Below, one piece after another: positions 25,869-34,176 of a DNA stretch of 40,561 bases (positions within the stretch are counted from its first letter, which is position 1; each line of letters begins with the position of its first letter). The notes under the pieces are model-generated. The model saw nothing but the letters and a program-made list of their open reading frames with translations. It was not told the origin of the DNA and did no database searches. The position numbers and the translations under genes were made by a program. Origin of the DNA: an uncultured Bacteroidales bacterium (GTDB lineage Bacteria > Bacteroidota > Bacteroidia > Bacteroidales > Muribaculaceae); contig CACYRK010000026.1 in assembly GCA_902776835.1 (NCBI GenBank), forward strand, positions 1-40,561. The letters run 5' to 3'.

Positions 25869-25942
25869 TAGCGGGACTGAGATTTGAACTCAGGACCTCC
25901 GGGTTATGAATCCGACGCTCTAACCACCTGAGCTATCCCGCC
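25869..25942 (-). tRNA. tRNA-Met (CAT)
   Basis: On the minus strand the 74 nt fold as a cloverleaf: acceptor GGCGGGA/TCCCGCT with a G-T first pair, D-arm GCTC/GAGC, anticodon loop TTCATAA (anticodon CAT), T-arm CTGAG/CTCAG, discriminator A. The anticodon stem TCGGA/CCCGG has a T-G wobble at its outer end and an A-C mismatch next to the loop. The first acceptor pair is a G-T wobble, so it is not a clear initiator. An elongator Met tRNA is most likely; the lysidine-modified tRNA-Ile2 also has CAT and cannot be excluded. Confidence 0.85.
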
Positions 25943-25960
25943 ATTTCCGAATTGCGACTG

Positions 25961-25991
25961 CAAAATTACTACTTTTTTCTGAACCCCACAA
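25961..25991 (-). promoter_or_regulatory. promoter for tRNA-Met
   Basis: On the minus strand, TTG (25989-25991) and TAATTTTG (25961-25968) are 20 bp apart, 18 bp before the tRNA 5' end. Confidence 0.75.
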
Positions 25992-26110
25992 CAAAAAAAC
26001 GCTTTTTTTTCACCTGACACGCTTTTTTTCGCCGTTTTCCGTCCATGATGAACCATCTCAAGACATTGGTGATGTGACTTTGTCATTTTTTAAGATATAA
26101 TTATTGCTTT

Positions 26111-26143
26111 TCTTGGCTGATTGTCGGAGAAAAATATTAACTT
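26111..26143 (+). promoter_or_regulatory. promoter for rocD
   Basis: TTGG (26111-26114) and TAACTTTG (26136-26143) are 21 bp apart. The 5' UTR is about 80 nt. Confidence 0.78.
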
Positions 26144-26228
26144 TGCGAGGTTGAAAACGGGTCGGTTTGACTCTCTCATGGCTCGCCATGACGTTAATCG
26201 GCTACAACTTACACATTTAATATAACCT

Positions 26229-27500
26229 ATGGAAACAAAACAGACTAAGAAAACTGCGACGCGCAGCAAAGCGCAAAACACCGAGAGCAAACGATTGATG
26301 GCGATGGAAAATCGCTATGGTGCACACAACTATCATCCGCTGCCTGTGGTGCTCCACAAGGGCAAGGGTATCTATGTGTGGGACGTTGAGGGTAAGAAGT
26401 ACTTCGACTTCCTGTCGTCGTACTCGGCTGTGAACCAAGGTCACTGCCATCCCCGCATCGTCAAGGCGTTGAAAGACCAGGCCAACGTGCTGTGCCTCAC
26501 CTCGCGCGCTTTCTACAACGACGCACTGTGTGAGTATGAGAAGTACATCCACGAATTTTTCGGCTACGACAAGGTTCTGCCCATGAACACTGGCGCCGAG
26601 GGCGTGGAGACCGCTCTGAAGTTGGCACGCCGCTGGGGTGTGGCCAAGAAAGGCATTCCCAACGACAAGGTGAAAATCATCTGCTGCAGCGGCAACTTCC
26701 ACGGACGCACCGTGACCGTCATCACCATGAGCGACGACCCCAGTTCGTATGCCGACTACGGCCCGCTGACTCCCGGTTTCATTCGCATTCCTTATAACGA
26801 CCCCAAGGCTCTTGAGGAGGCTCTCGAGAAATACGGCAAGGAAGTGTGCGCATTCATCGCTGAGCCCATCCAGGGCGAGGCTGGCGTCTTCGTGCCCGAT
26901 GATGGCTACCTGAAGACTTGCTTCGACCTGTGCCACAAGCACAACGTGCTCTTTATCGCCGACGAGGTGCAGACGGGTATCGCCCGCACCGGTAAGATGC
27001 TGTGCAGCATGCACGACGGCATCCGTCCCGACATCGTGATCTTAGGCAAGGCCCTCGGTGGTGGCGTGCTGCCCGTATCGGCTTGCTTGGCCGACGACGA
27101 GATTATGCTCAACGTCAAGCCCGGCGAGCACGGCTCGACATTCGGTGGCTTCCCCCTGGCAGCCCGCGTAGCCGTTGAGGCACTGAAGGTTGTGAAGGAG
27201 GAGAAACTCACGCAGAACGCCGAGAAGATGGGTAAGATCTTCCGCGAAGAAATCAAGAAGATCGACTCGCCGTTTATCGTGCAGGTGCGCGGACGCGGCC
27301 TGCTCAACGCCATCGTCACCAAGCCCATCAAGGGCAAAACCGCTTGGGACATCTGCTTGAAGATGATGGAGAACGGTCTGCTCGCCAAGCCCACCCACGA
27401 CGACATCATCCGCTTCGCTCCGCCGTTGACCATCACCAAGGAAGAACTCCTGAAGGCCATCGCTATCATCAAGAAGACATTCGATCAAATGTCAAAGTAA
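26229..27500 (+). CDS. rocD: ornithine aminotransferase (ornithine--oxo-acid transaminase)
   Basis: This 423-residue PLP enzyme moves the delta-amino group of ornithine to 2-oxoglutarate, giving glutamate-5-semialdehyde and glutamate. It is a class-III aminotransferase: [17 protein letters not shown] binds the cofactor phosphate, Asp245 in [14 protein letters not shown] contacts the PLP ring, and Lys274 in [15 protein letters not shown] is the Schiff-base lysine. [15 protein letters not shown] and [10 protein letters not shown] are typical of ornithine aminotransferases. A basic N-terminal extension (residues 1-24, Lys/Thr-rich) precedes the usual start of the family; no shorter start is clearly better. 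With pruA in the same region it would convert ornithine to glutamate. The gene has its own promoter and terminator. Confidence 0.94.
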   Translation: METKQTKKTATRSKAQNTESKRLMAMENRYGAHNYHPLPVVLHKGKGIYVWDVEGKKYFDFLSSYSAVNQGHCHPRIVKALKDQANVLCLTSRAFYNDALCEYEKYIHEFFGYDKVLPMNTGAEGVETALKLARRWGVAKKGIPNDKVKIICCSGNFHGRTVTVITMSDDPSSYADYGPLTPGFIRIPYNDPKALEEALEKYGKEVCAFIAEPIQGEAGVFVPDDGYLKTCFDLCHKHNVLFIADEVQTGIARTGKMLCSMHDGIRPDIVILGKALGGGVLPVSACLADDEIMLNVKPGEHGSTFGGFPLAARVAVEALKVVKEEKLTQNAEKMGKIFREEIKKIDSPFIVQVRGRGLLNAIVTKPIKGKTAWDICLKMMENGLLAKPTHDDIIRFAPPLTITKEELLKAIAIIKKTFDQMSK

Positions 27501-27517
27501 CAATCACATAACAGATT

Positions 27518-27548
27518 AGCGGTGCGCTCACAAGGCGCACCGCTTTTC
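27518..27548 (+). terminator. terminator after rocD
   Basis: AGCGGTGCGC (27518-27527) pairs perfectly with GCGCACCGCT (27535-27544) around a 7-nt loop, followed by TTTT. Confidence 0.92.
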
Positions 27549-27588
27549 ATATCTAAGGACTTTTGTGTACTGTTATGGTTTATTGTCT

Positions 27589-27613
27589 AAGGACTGAAAG
27601 GACTGGAAGGACT
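27589..27613. repeat. tandem 9-bp repeats (AAGGACTGn)
   Basis: Copies of AAGGACT at 27589, 27598 and 27607, with another at 27555, lie just after the rocD terminator. No function is evident. Confidence 0.6.
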
Positions 27614-27719
27614 ATTATTGGGCTGTTATGGCCAAATAAGAAGGAAAAGTACTAAAAAAGTCCGTAGACTTCAGCCAAAACACAATCGCAAACAAAAACA
27701 ATAACTTTTTGAATTTGAA

Positions 27720-27751
27720 TTTGGTTTCTAAATAAATAATGTGTATTTTTG
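27720..27751 (+). promoter_or_regulatory. strong promoter for the structured RNA / LRR gene
   Basis: TTTG (27720-27723) and TATTTTTG (27744-27751) are exactly 20 bp apart. Transcription should begin near 27757, at the foot of the first RNA helix and about 250 nt before the downstream start codon. Confidence 0.8.
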
Positions 27752-27755
27752 TGGC

Positions 27756-27964
27756 GTAGTTGAGGCTCCGCCCCCAATTACACCGACATCGTTGGTAAAA
27801 AGAAGCGTTTTGCTTATCTCAGTACTGGAAACGTAGGAAATTTCTTGGATATGAGAAGGTAACAAAACGGTTCATGCTTATAGCGTGAACTGTTCTTCCA
27901 TATCCTCATATCAGGTTTCCTACGACCTCCAGTATAGGTGTGGCAAAGTCAGTCCACGCTTTTT
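27756..27964 (+). ncRNA. candidate structured RNA (leader or small RNA), about 210 nt
   Basis: Five consecutive helices occupy almost every base after the promoter. Helix 1: 27756-27781 (GTAGTTG with CAATTAC, then GGC with GCC). Helix 2: 27782-27796 (ACCGAC with GTTGGT). Helix 3: 27801-27819 (AAGC with GCTT). Helix 4, long and interrupted: 27823-27934 (TACTGGA/TCCAGTA, CGTAGGAAA/TTTCCTACG, GATATGAG/CTCATATC, and an apical AACGGTTCA/TGAACTGTT at 27866-27894). Helix 5: 27938-27959 (GTGTGG/CCACGC), followed by TTTTT, like an intrinsic terminator. It lies 46 bp before the LRR gene. It could be an independent small RNA, an attenuating leader, or both. It does not match 6S, tmRNA, RNase P or SRP RNA by eye, and no known riboswitch was recognised. 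Confidence 0.65.
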
Positions 27965-28010
27965 GTATATTTAACCCCCGAATGGACTGATAGGGATAAA
28001 CTAATGCACT

Positions 28011-30326
28011 ATGAAAAAGATATTACTTATTGCTTTAACAGCCATATTGGCTTTAACCTCCAACGCCTACGATTTCAAGGTTGATGGAGTTTGTTATAAC
28101 AAAAACGCTGACGGCACCTCTGTTACTGTAACATACGAAGAAAGACCAGCAAGTATGGGCAGAGATTTTGATGACCCAAGTTATTCTTCACTACAAGGAG
28201 ACTTGATTATTCCACCAGAAGTCTCTTGTGAAGGTGTCCCATATAAAGTAAGTGTTATCGGTAATTCTGCATTCTGGTACTGCAGACTGACATCTGTCAG
28301 CATACCCAACACCATTACATTAATAGAAGACTACGCTTTTTATGGTTGTGAAGGCATAACTAGTTTGCCGATATGCGATTCTTTGACATCGATTGGAAGT
28401 TGCGCTTTTCTTGGTTGTAAGAGTCTCACTAGTGCAACAATTCCAAATTCTGTCACAACGATAGGAGATGCAGCATTTAGATTTTGTCAGGGGCTAAAGT
28501 CTATTTTTATTCCAAGTTCGGTCACTTCAATTGGCAGTAATGCTTTTGGAGCTTGTGGCAATTTAGAGAGTATTATTGTGGATAATGGTAATCCGATATA
28601 TGACTCGAGAAATAATTGCAATGCGCTTATTGAGAAATCCACAAATACACTTCTTTTTGGATGTAAACAATCATCTATCCCGAACACAATTACAACAATT
28701 GCAGGAGGAGCATTCAATGAATGTAGTGGCCTAACATCAATTACAATACCAAATTCAGTTACATTCATTGGAGAATCGGCTTTTGAAGATTGTTCGAATC
28801 TCAATACCGCTGTTTTACCTAACTCAATTACATCTATTGAAAACGATGTCTTTAATGGTTGCAGTAACTTAGCTTTAATTAACATACCAAACACTGTTAC
28901 CTCGATAGGAGATAGAGCATTTATGGATTGCAGCAATCTGACCTCAATTGCATTCCCAAACTCAGTCACGTCAGTCGGATTTTACGCTTTTAATTCATGC
29001 AGTAGTTTGAGCTCCATTTTCATACCAAAGTCAATAGTATCAATTGGCGAAGAGGCATTTGCTAATTGCGCCAACCTTGAAAGTATTGTTGTTGCAAATG
29101 AAAATACAAAGTATGATTCACGAAACAACTGTAATGCCTTGATTGAAACAGAATCAAACGCTATTATTGTTGCTTGCAAATCAACAACCATACCTAATAC
29201 TGTTACTACAATTGGTGACTATGCCTTTTCTCATTGCAGTGGTCTCACTTCATTAATAATTCCAAATTCAGTCACCACAATCGGCGAAAATGCGTTTTAT
29301 GGCTGTGAGGATCTGGTGATGGTATATATTCCTAATTCTATTACAAGTATTGGCAGAAGTGCTTTCGAAGAATGTACAAGTTTGACAACTATCAACATTC
29401 CCAATTCAATCTCAACAATTGAATATGCCTTATTCCGTAGTTGTAAAAGTTTAACCTCAATATCTTTACCTAATTCTGTTTCGTCAATTGGTAGCTATGC
29501 GTTTCGATATTGCGAAAGTTTGGCATCTATAACTATTCCTAATACTGTCACTTCAATTGGTTATGCATCATTTGGCGATTGCAGCAGTCTTTACTCTATA
29601 CGCTTGTCCAACACCTTAGAGACTATAGATGAATTTGCTTTTTCAGGATGTGAGTCACTGTCCTCTATAGCCATTCCAGAGCCGGTTTGGTGGCTAGCGG
29701 GTTCATCTTTCGCAGGATGCAGTGGTTTGGAGAGTATTGTTGTGGCAAGTGGCAATACAAAGTTTGATTCTCGCGAAAATTGTAATGGAATTATTGATAG
29801 CGAGACTAACAAATTAATTGTGGGATGCAAAACAACAATTATACCCAATTCGGTAACCTCAATTGGTGATGGCGCTTTCCGCGAAAACAAGAGTCTTACA
29901 TCAATAACCATACCAGAATCAATCACCTCTTTCGATGGGGTTACTTTCATGGATTGCAGCGAATTAAGTGAAATAATCAGCAAAATTGAAAACGTCAACG
30001 ATGTAGCAATGGGATGGGGTGTGTTCTATGGAGTACCCACAGCCACATGCTTGCTAAAAGTGCCGAGGGGAAAGGTTGACGAATATCGCCAAGCCGACCA
30101 ATGGAAGAATTTCCAAAATATTGTTGAAGACAATGAGGGTGTCGTAACTGGCGACCTGGATGGTAATGGGGCGGTTGACGGTACCGACCTGAACATTCTT
30201 ATCAACATCATCTTGGGCAAGGACAACGCCGCCAACTACGGCGGACGCGCCAACGTGAACGGTGAGGGCGGTGTCGATGGCAACGACCTGAACATGCTCA
30301 TCAACATGATTTTGGGGAAAAATTAA
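28011..30326 (+). CDS. BspA-like leucine-rich-repeat surface protein with C-terminal dockerin-like tail
   Basis: This 771-residue protein has a signal peptide (residues 1-18, ending TSNA). About twenty LRR_5/BspA-type repeats follow, with consensus LTSITIPNSVTSIGdxAFxxC. Three insert modules (LESIVVxxxNxxYDSRNNCNALI) lie within the repeat array. The last about 55 residues contain two calcium-loop repeats, GDLDGNGAVDGTDLNILINI and a similar copy (residues about 716-769), typical of type-I dockerin domains. BspA relatives bind host matrix proteins or other bacteria. Repeat-coding DNA is AT-rich, but from about 30150 the dockerin part is GC-rich like its neighbours, suggesting a composite gene. 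It sits between rocD and arcC, which belong to one pathway. Confidence 0.88.
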   Translation: MKKILLIALTAILALTSNAYDFKVDGVCYNKNADGTSVTVTYEERPASMGRDFDDPSYSSLQGDLIIPPEVSCEGVPYKVSVIGNSAFWYCRLTSVSIPNTITLIEDYAFYGCEGITSLPICDSLTSIGSCAFLGCKSLTSATIPNSVTTIGDAAFRFCQGLKSIFIPSSVTSIGSNAFGACGNLESIIVDNGNPIYDSRNNCNALIEKSTNTLLFGCKQSSIPNTITTIAGGAFNECSGLTSITIPNSVTFIGESAFEDCSNLNTAVLPNSITSIENDVFNGCSNLALINIPNTVTSIGDRAFMDCSNLTSIAFPNSVTSVGFYAFNSCSSLSSIFIPKSIVSIGEEAFANCANLESIVVANENTKYDSRNNCNALIETESNAIIVACKSTTIPNTVTTIGDYAFSHCSGLTSLIIPNSVTTIGENAFYGCEDLVMVYIPNSITSIGRSAFEECTSLTTINIPNSISTIEYALFRSCKSLTSISLPNSVSSIGSYAFRYCESLASITIPNTVTSIGYASFGDCSSLYSIRLSNTLETIDEFAFSGCESLSSIAIPEPVWWLAGSSFAGCSGLESIVVASGNTKFDSRENCNGIIDSETNKLIVGCKTTIIPNSVTSIGDGAFRENKSLTSITIPESITSFDGVTFMDCSELSEIISKIENVNDVAMGWGVFYGVPTATCLLKVPRGKVDEYRQADQWKNFQNIVEDNEGVVTGDLDGNGAVDGTDLNILINIILGKDNAANYGGRANVNGEGGVDGNDLNMLINMILGKN

Positions 30327-30382
30327 TGCATAATGACAATGCATAATGCTTAATGCACAATTCATAATGCATACGGCAGATA
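30326..30382. repeat. AATGCATAATG-type short repeats
   Basis: Immediately after the LRR stop codon, ATGCATAATG occurs at 30326 and 30339 with a 13-bp period, and degenerate copies follow to about 30372. The gap then runs to the terminator at 30453 with nothing else seen. Confidence 0.6.
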
Positions 30383-30452
30383 GGCAGACGACAAATTTGC
30401 ATAACCACCTTGGCGATAATTTGTATTAATCTGTTTAATTTGTCGGTGTTAT

Positions 30453-30498
30453 AACACACTCAGGGCTGGGCCATTTGTGGTCCAGCCCTGAGTGTGTT
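30453..30498. terminator. long bidirectional terminator hairpin between LRR gene and arcC
   Basis: AACACACTCAGGGCTGG (30453-30469) pairs perfectly over 17 bp with CCAGCCCTGAGTGTGTT (30482-30498), with a further CC/GG inside. It lies between two convergent genes. The T run is weak on both strands. Confidence 0.8.
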
Positions 30499-30519
30499 GG
30501 GGTAGGGGGTGTCACCCGG

Positions 30520-31461
30520 TCAGTCGCGGGTGATTAGGGTGCCGGTGTTGCCCTTGAGGGCTTCGCGGGCTTTCTCCAGCGAGGTAATCAGGGCCGAGCC
30601 CGATTTGGTGGCCTCGACAAAACTGATGCACGACTCAATCTTGGGCAGCATGCTGCCGGGAGCGAAATGTCCCTCCTTAATATATTGGCGGGCCTGCTCC
30701 AGGGTGATGCGGTCGAGATTCTTCTGGTCGGGCTTGCCGAAGTTGATGGCCACCTGGTCGACGGCGGTGAGAATCACCAGCATGTCGGCCTTGATGTCGA
30801 GAGCCAACTTGGCGCTTGCGCGGTCCTTGTCGATCACGGCTGCCACGCCCTCATAGTTTCCGGGGCCATTCTCCACCACGGGGATGCCGCCACCACCCAC
30901 GGTGATAACTACCGTGTGCAGGTCGACGAGTTGCTCCACCACGGGGAGTTCGACAATCTTCACTGGGATAGGCGAGGGGACCACACGGCGGTAGCCACGG
31001 CCGGCATCCTCAACAAAGGTGTAGCCGGTCTGTGCCACGATGGCGTCGGCTTCATCCTTGCTGTAGAACATGCCCACGGGCTTGGTGGGGTTGTCGAATG
31101 CCTTGTCGTTCTTGTCAACGACGACCTGGGTGACCACTGCTGCACACGGCTTGTTGATGCCGCGGCGAGCCATCTCGCGTTGCACGGCCTGCTGCAAGTG
31201 ATAGCCAATGTAGCCCTGCGTCATGGCGCCGCACTCGGGGAACGGCATGGCGGGCAAGCCGCCACCGTCCTTATGCGAGAACTCAAAGGCAAGGTTAACC
31301 ATGCCCACTTGCGGGCCGTTGCCGTGGCCGATGACCACGTCGTAACCCTCCTCGATGAGGTCGACGATGGTCGAGGCTGTGGTTTCGACAAGCGATAATT
31401 GTTCCTTAGGCGACTTGCCGAGGGCATTGCCGCCTAAGGCTATTACGAGGCGTTTGCTCAT
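30520..31461 (-). CDS. arcC: carbamate kinase
   Basis: This 313-residue cytoplasmic kinase of the amino-acid kinase fold catalyses the last step of the arginine deiminase pathway: carbamoyl phosphate + ADP gives ATP + CO2 + NH3. Family motifs are VIALGGNALGK near the N-terminus, GHGNGPQVG in the nucleotide-binding loop, then VTQVVVD, DAGRGYRRVVPSP, VVITVGGGGIPV and a PGSMLPKIE segment. Length is standard. It is the second gene of a minus-strand operon, starting 21 bp after the ornithine carbamoyltransferase gene that supplies its substrate. Convergent with the LRR gene through the long hairpin. Confidence 0.96.
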   Translation of the reverse strand: MSKRLVIALGGNALGKSPKEQLSLVETTASTIVDLIEEGYDVVIGHGNGPQVGMVNLAFEFSHKDGGGLPAMPFPECGAMTQGYIGYHLQQAVQREMARRGINKPCAAVVTQVVVDKNDKAFDNPTKPVGMFYSKDEADAIVAQTGYTFVEDAGRGYRRVVPSPIPVKIVELPVVEQLVDLHTVVITVGGGGIPVVENGPGNYEGVAAVIDKDRASAKLALDIKADMLVILTAVDQVAINFGKPDQKNLDRITLEQARQYIKEGHFAPGSMLPKIESCISFVEATKSGSALITSLEKAREALKGNTGTLITRD

Positions 31462-31482
31462 AAATGTGCGATATTTGGTCGA

Positions 31483-32475
31483 TTACTTCAGCGTGGCGAA
31501 CATCACGGCCTTGATGGTGTGCATGCGGTTCTCGGCCTCGTCGAACACCTTCGACTGCGGTCCGCGGAACACCTTGTCGGTAACCTCCATCTCGGGCAGG
31601 CCAAACTTGTCGTAAATCTCCTTGCCGATGGTCGTCTCCAGGTCGTGGAACGAGGGCAGGCAGTGCAGGAAGATGGCGTTCTCGTTAGCGTTGGCCATAA
31701 CGGCGTCGTTCACCTGATAGGGGCTCAACAGTTTGATGCGCTCGGCCCAAATCTCGTCGGGCTCGCCCATCGACACCCAAATGTCGGTGTAGATTACGTC
31801 GGCATTCTTGGTGCCTTCCTTCACGTCGTCGGTCAGCGTGATGGTGCAGCCATTCTCCTTGGCAATCTCGCGGCAGGTAGCCACCAACTTCTCGTCGGGC
31901 ATGTTCTCCTTGGGGCCGCAAGCCACAAAGTTGATACCGAGTTTGGCCGAAACGACCATGAGCGAGTTGGCCACGTTGTTGCGGGCGTCACCCATGAAGA
32001 CCATCTTCAGGCCCTTGTAGTAGCCGAAGTTCTCCTCGATGGTGAGTACGTCGGCAAGCATCTGGGTGGGGTGGAACTCAGTGGTGAGGCCGTTCCACAC
32101 GGGGATTCCGGCATATTTCGAGAGGTCCTCGACCACTTGCTGGTCGAAACCGCGGTACTCAATACCGTCGAACATGCGTCCGAGCACCTTGGCGGTGTCC
32201 TCGAGCGACTCCTTCTTGCCCATTTGCGACGAACCCGGATCGAGGTAAGTCACGCCCATGCCCAGGTCGTTACCGGCAACTTCAAACGAGCAGCGGGTGC
32301 GCGTCGAGGTCTTTTCAAACAAGAGCACGATGTTCTTGCCTGTGAGGTACTTGTGAGGGGTGTTGGTGCGTTTCAAACGCTTGAAATCCTTGGCGAGTTC
32401 CAGCAAATATTGAATCTCCTCGGTGGTGAAATCCAGTAATTTCAGAAAACTTCTCCCAGATAAACTTCTTGGCAT
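31483..32475 (-). CDS. argF: ornithine carbamoyltransferase, probably catabolic
   Basis: This 330-residue cytoplasmic enzyme interconverts ornithine + carbamoyl phosphate and citrulline + phosphate. The carbamoyl-phosphate loop is STRTR (residues 57-61), with HPTQ at 135-138. The ornithine-binding SMG loop is DIWVSMG (231-237), and HCLP with the catalytic Cys is at 271-274. The SMG motif marks a true ornithine enzyme rather than the N-acetyl- or N-succinyl-ornithine enzymes used for biosynthesis in this phylum. Together with arcC 21 bp downstream and arcA in the same region, it should run as citrulline phosphorolysis (arcB role). The argF/arcB choice cannot be made from the sequence alone. 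Confidence 0.93.
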   Translation of the reverse strand: MPRSLSGRSFLKLLDFTTEEIQYLLELAKDFKRLKRTNTPHKYLTGKNIVLLFEKTSTRTRCSFEVAGNDLGMGVTYLDPGSSQMGKKESLEDTAKVLGRMFDGIEYRGFDQQVVEDLSKYAGIPVWNGLTTEFHPTQMLADVLTIEENFGYYKGLKMVFMGDARNNVANSLMVVSAKLGINFVACGPKENMPDEKLVATCREIAKENGCTITLTDDVKEGTKNADVIYTDIWVSMGEPDEIWAERIKLLSPYQVNDAVMANANENAIFLHCLPSFHDLETTIGKEIYDKFGLPEMEVTDKVFRGPQSKVFDEAENRMHTIKAVMFATLK

Positions 32476-32534
32476 AATGTAATGGTTTTTAGATGGTTAA
32501 TATTAAGTTGATGTTTATAAAATTCGTTGTTTTT

Positions 32535-32580
32535 CGCGGTGGCTATTGCTCAGGCATCATCCTTGGCAACAAACGCCGCG
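32535..32580 (-). promoter_or_regulatory. possible hairpin in the argF/arcC leader
   Basis: On the minus strand CGCGG (32576-32580) and CCGCG (32535-32539) close a 46-nt region, with weak TTGC/GCAA pairing inside. It falls in the predicted 5' UTR (about 130 nt) of the carbamoyltransferase gene. A regulatory role is only a possibility. Confidence 0.3.
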
Positions 32581-32612
32581 CTTTTCTCGTCACGCGATGT
32601 GGAAAGAAAGTG

Positions 32613-32620
32613 CAAATTTA
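32613..32620 (-). promoter_or_regulatory. candidate -7 element for the argF-arcC operon
   Basis: On the minus strand this reads TAAATTTG. The nearest TTTG (32646-32649) is 25 bp upstream, longer than usual. It lies back to back with the pyrB promoter in the divergent gap. Confidence 0.5.
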
Positions 32621-32692
32621 CTACTATTTCCCGACATGCATAGCACAAAACCGGTTTTTTTTCTCTATTAGCATTTTTTTTGTTTTATGCTA

Positions 32693-32722
32693 TTGCAGGC
32701 CCATGCGATTATATTATCTTTG
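32693..32722 (+). promoter_or_regulatory. promoter for pyrBI
   Basis: TTG (32693-32695) and TATCTTTG (32715-32722) are 19 bp apart. The predicted 5' UTR before the start at 32745 is only about 15-18 nt, which leaves no room for a long attenuator leader. Confidence 0.75.
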
Positions 32723-32744
32723 CATGCGATTAAGCAATCAGTAT

Positions 32745-33653
32745 ATGGATAATCGCAGTTTAATATCAATCTCCGACCTGAGTAAGGAAGAGATTTTGTC
32801 GCTCTTGCGACGCGCGGGGGAATTTGAAAAGAACCCCAATCAACGCATTCTGGCGGGTAAAGTTGTGGCATCGCTGTTCTTCGAACCATCCACACGTACC
32901 CGCCTTAGTTTTGAAACCGCTGTCAACCGCCTTGGTGGCCGAGTGATTGGCTTCAGCGACCCCAAGAGCAGCAGCCAGGCCAAGGGCGAGTCGCTCAAGG
33001 ACACCATTATGATGGTGAGCAACTATGCCGACCTGATTGTGATGCGCCATTATCTGGAGGGTGCCGCACGCTATGCCAGCGAACTCACCCCGGTGCCCAT
33101 CATCAACGCGGGCGACGGCAGCAACCAGCATCCCACGCAGACGATGCTCGACCTCTACACCATCTACCAGACGCAGGGCACGCTCGACGGCCTCACAATC
33201 ACCATGGTGGGTGACCTGAAGTATGGCCGCACCGTGCACTCGCTGCTCGAGGCCATGCATCACTTCTCGCCACGCTTCAAGTTTGTGGCTTGCAACGAGT
33301 TGCGCATGCCGGAGCAGTACAAGGAGTATTGCCGCCAGTGGGGCATCGACTACGAGGAGACCACCGAGTTCAGCGAGGGCATCATCAACCAGACCGACAT
33401 TCTGTACATGACCCGCGTGCAACGCGAGCGCTTCAGCGACCTGATGGAGTATGAGCGCGTGAAGAACATCTACACCCTCACGGCAAGCATGCTCACCGGC
33501 TGCAAGCCCAACATGCGCGTGCTGCACCCGCTGCCACGCGTCACCGAGATTGCACAGGACGTCGACGACACGCCGCAAGCCTACTATTTCCAGCAGGCCA
33601 AGAACGGTCTCTATGCCCGCCAAGCTCTCATCTGCCGGGCTCTCGACTTGTAA
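32745..33653 (+). CDS. pyrB: aspartate carbamoyltransferase, catalytic subunit
   Basis: This 302-residue catalytic chain joins carbamoyl phosphate and aspartate in the committed step of pyrimidine synthesis. STRTR at 49-53 and Lys80 (SSQAKGES) bind carbamoyl phosphate, HPTQ is at 129-132, and [11 protein letters not shown] is near the C-terminus. An in-frame extension to 32493 is open but crosses the promoter, so the start at 32745 ([12 protein letters not shown]) is used. pyrI follows 34 bp downstream. It diverges from the ornithine carbamoyltransferase gene, a paralogue using the same carbamoyl donor. Confidence 0.96.
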   Translation: MDNRSLISISDLSKEEILSLLRRAGEFEKNPNQRILAGKVVASLFFEPSTRTRLSFETAVNRLGGRVIGFSDPKSSSQAKGESLKDTIMMVSNYADLIVMRHYLEGAARYASELTPVPIINAGDGSNQHPTQTMLDLYTIYQTQGTLDGLTITMVGDLKYGRTVHSLLEAMHHFSPRFKFVACNELRMPEQYKEYCRQWGIDYEETTEFSEGIINQTDILYMTRVQRERFSDLMEYERVKNIYTLTASMLTGCKPNMRVLHPLPRVTEIAQDVDDTPQAYYFQQAKNGLYARQALICRALDL

Positions 33654-33687
33654 ACTCACACATTAACGAATCACAAATCAAGCGACA

Positions 33688-34155
33688 ATGGTTAACAAAG
33701 AAAAGAAAGAACTTGCAGTGGCCGCCCTGCAAAACGGCACTGTAATCGACCATATCCCCACCGCGTCACTCTTTAAGGTGGTGAACCTGCTGGGGCTGGC
33801 AAACCTCAACGACGTGAGTGTGACAATCGGTAACAACCTCGACAGCCCGCGCCTGGGCAAGAAAGGCATCATCAAGGTTGCCGACCTGGTGTTTCCCGAG
33901 GCTACGCTCAACCGCATCGCCGTCATCGCGCCAAACGCTGTGGTGAACATCATCCGCGACTATGAGGTGGTGGAGAAATTCAACGTCACGCTGCCCGACG
34001 AACTGTTCGACATCGTGAAGTGCAACAACCCCAAGTGCATCACCAACAACGAGCCGATGCGCACCCACTTCCACGTCATCGACCGCGAGCACACCACGCT
34101 GCGCTGCCACTTCTGCGAGCGCCCCGTCGCTCAGCACGACATCACCCTCAAGTGA
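33688..34155 (+). CDS. pyrI: aspartate carbamoyltransferase, regulatory subunit
   Basis: This 155-residue regulatory chain forms the c6r6 holoenzyme with PyrB and carries the allosteric nucleotide site (ATP activates, CTP inhibits in the E. coli enzyme). The N-terminal allosteric domain begins LAVAALQNGTVIDHIP. The C-terminal zinc domain has four Cys ligands: Cys112 and Cys117 (CNNPKC) and Cys140 and Cys143 (CHFC). The presence of pyrI implies that carbamoyl-phosphate use for pyrimidines is controlled at the protein level in this organism. Co-transcribed with pyrB. Confidence 0.96.
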   Translation: MVNKEKKELAVAALQNGTVIDHIPTASLFKVVNLLGLANLNDVSVTIGNNLDSPRLGKKGIIKVADLVFPEATLNRIAVIAPNAVVNIIRDYEVVEKFNVTLPDELFDIVKCNNPKCITNNEPMRTHFHVIDREHTTLRCHFCERPVAQHDITLK

Positions 34156-34176
34156 TCTCCTAACATCACTCTAAAT

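Noticed and set aside
27823..27934. Invertible promoter flanked by the long inverted repeat
   Set aside because: The promoter lies outside the repeat, the arms are interrupted by mismatches, and no recombinase gene is present.
27756..27964. Structured RNA as 6S RNA, tmRNA, RNase P RNA, SRP RNA or retron ncRNA
   Set aside because: Conserved cores of these RNAs were not seen (no tag frame, no SRP tetraloop motif, no GAGGAAAGTC core), the fold is multi-hairpin rather than a single 6S-type rod, and no reverse transcriptase is nearby.
32493..32744. N-terminal extension of pyrB
   Set aside because: The extension is not PyrB-like and crosses the pyrB promoter (32693-32722); the proper family start is at 32745.
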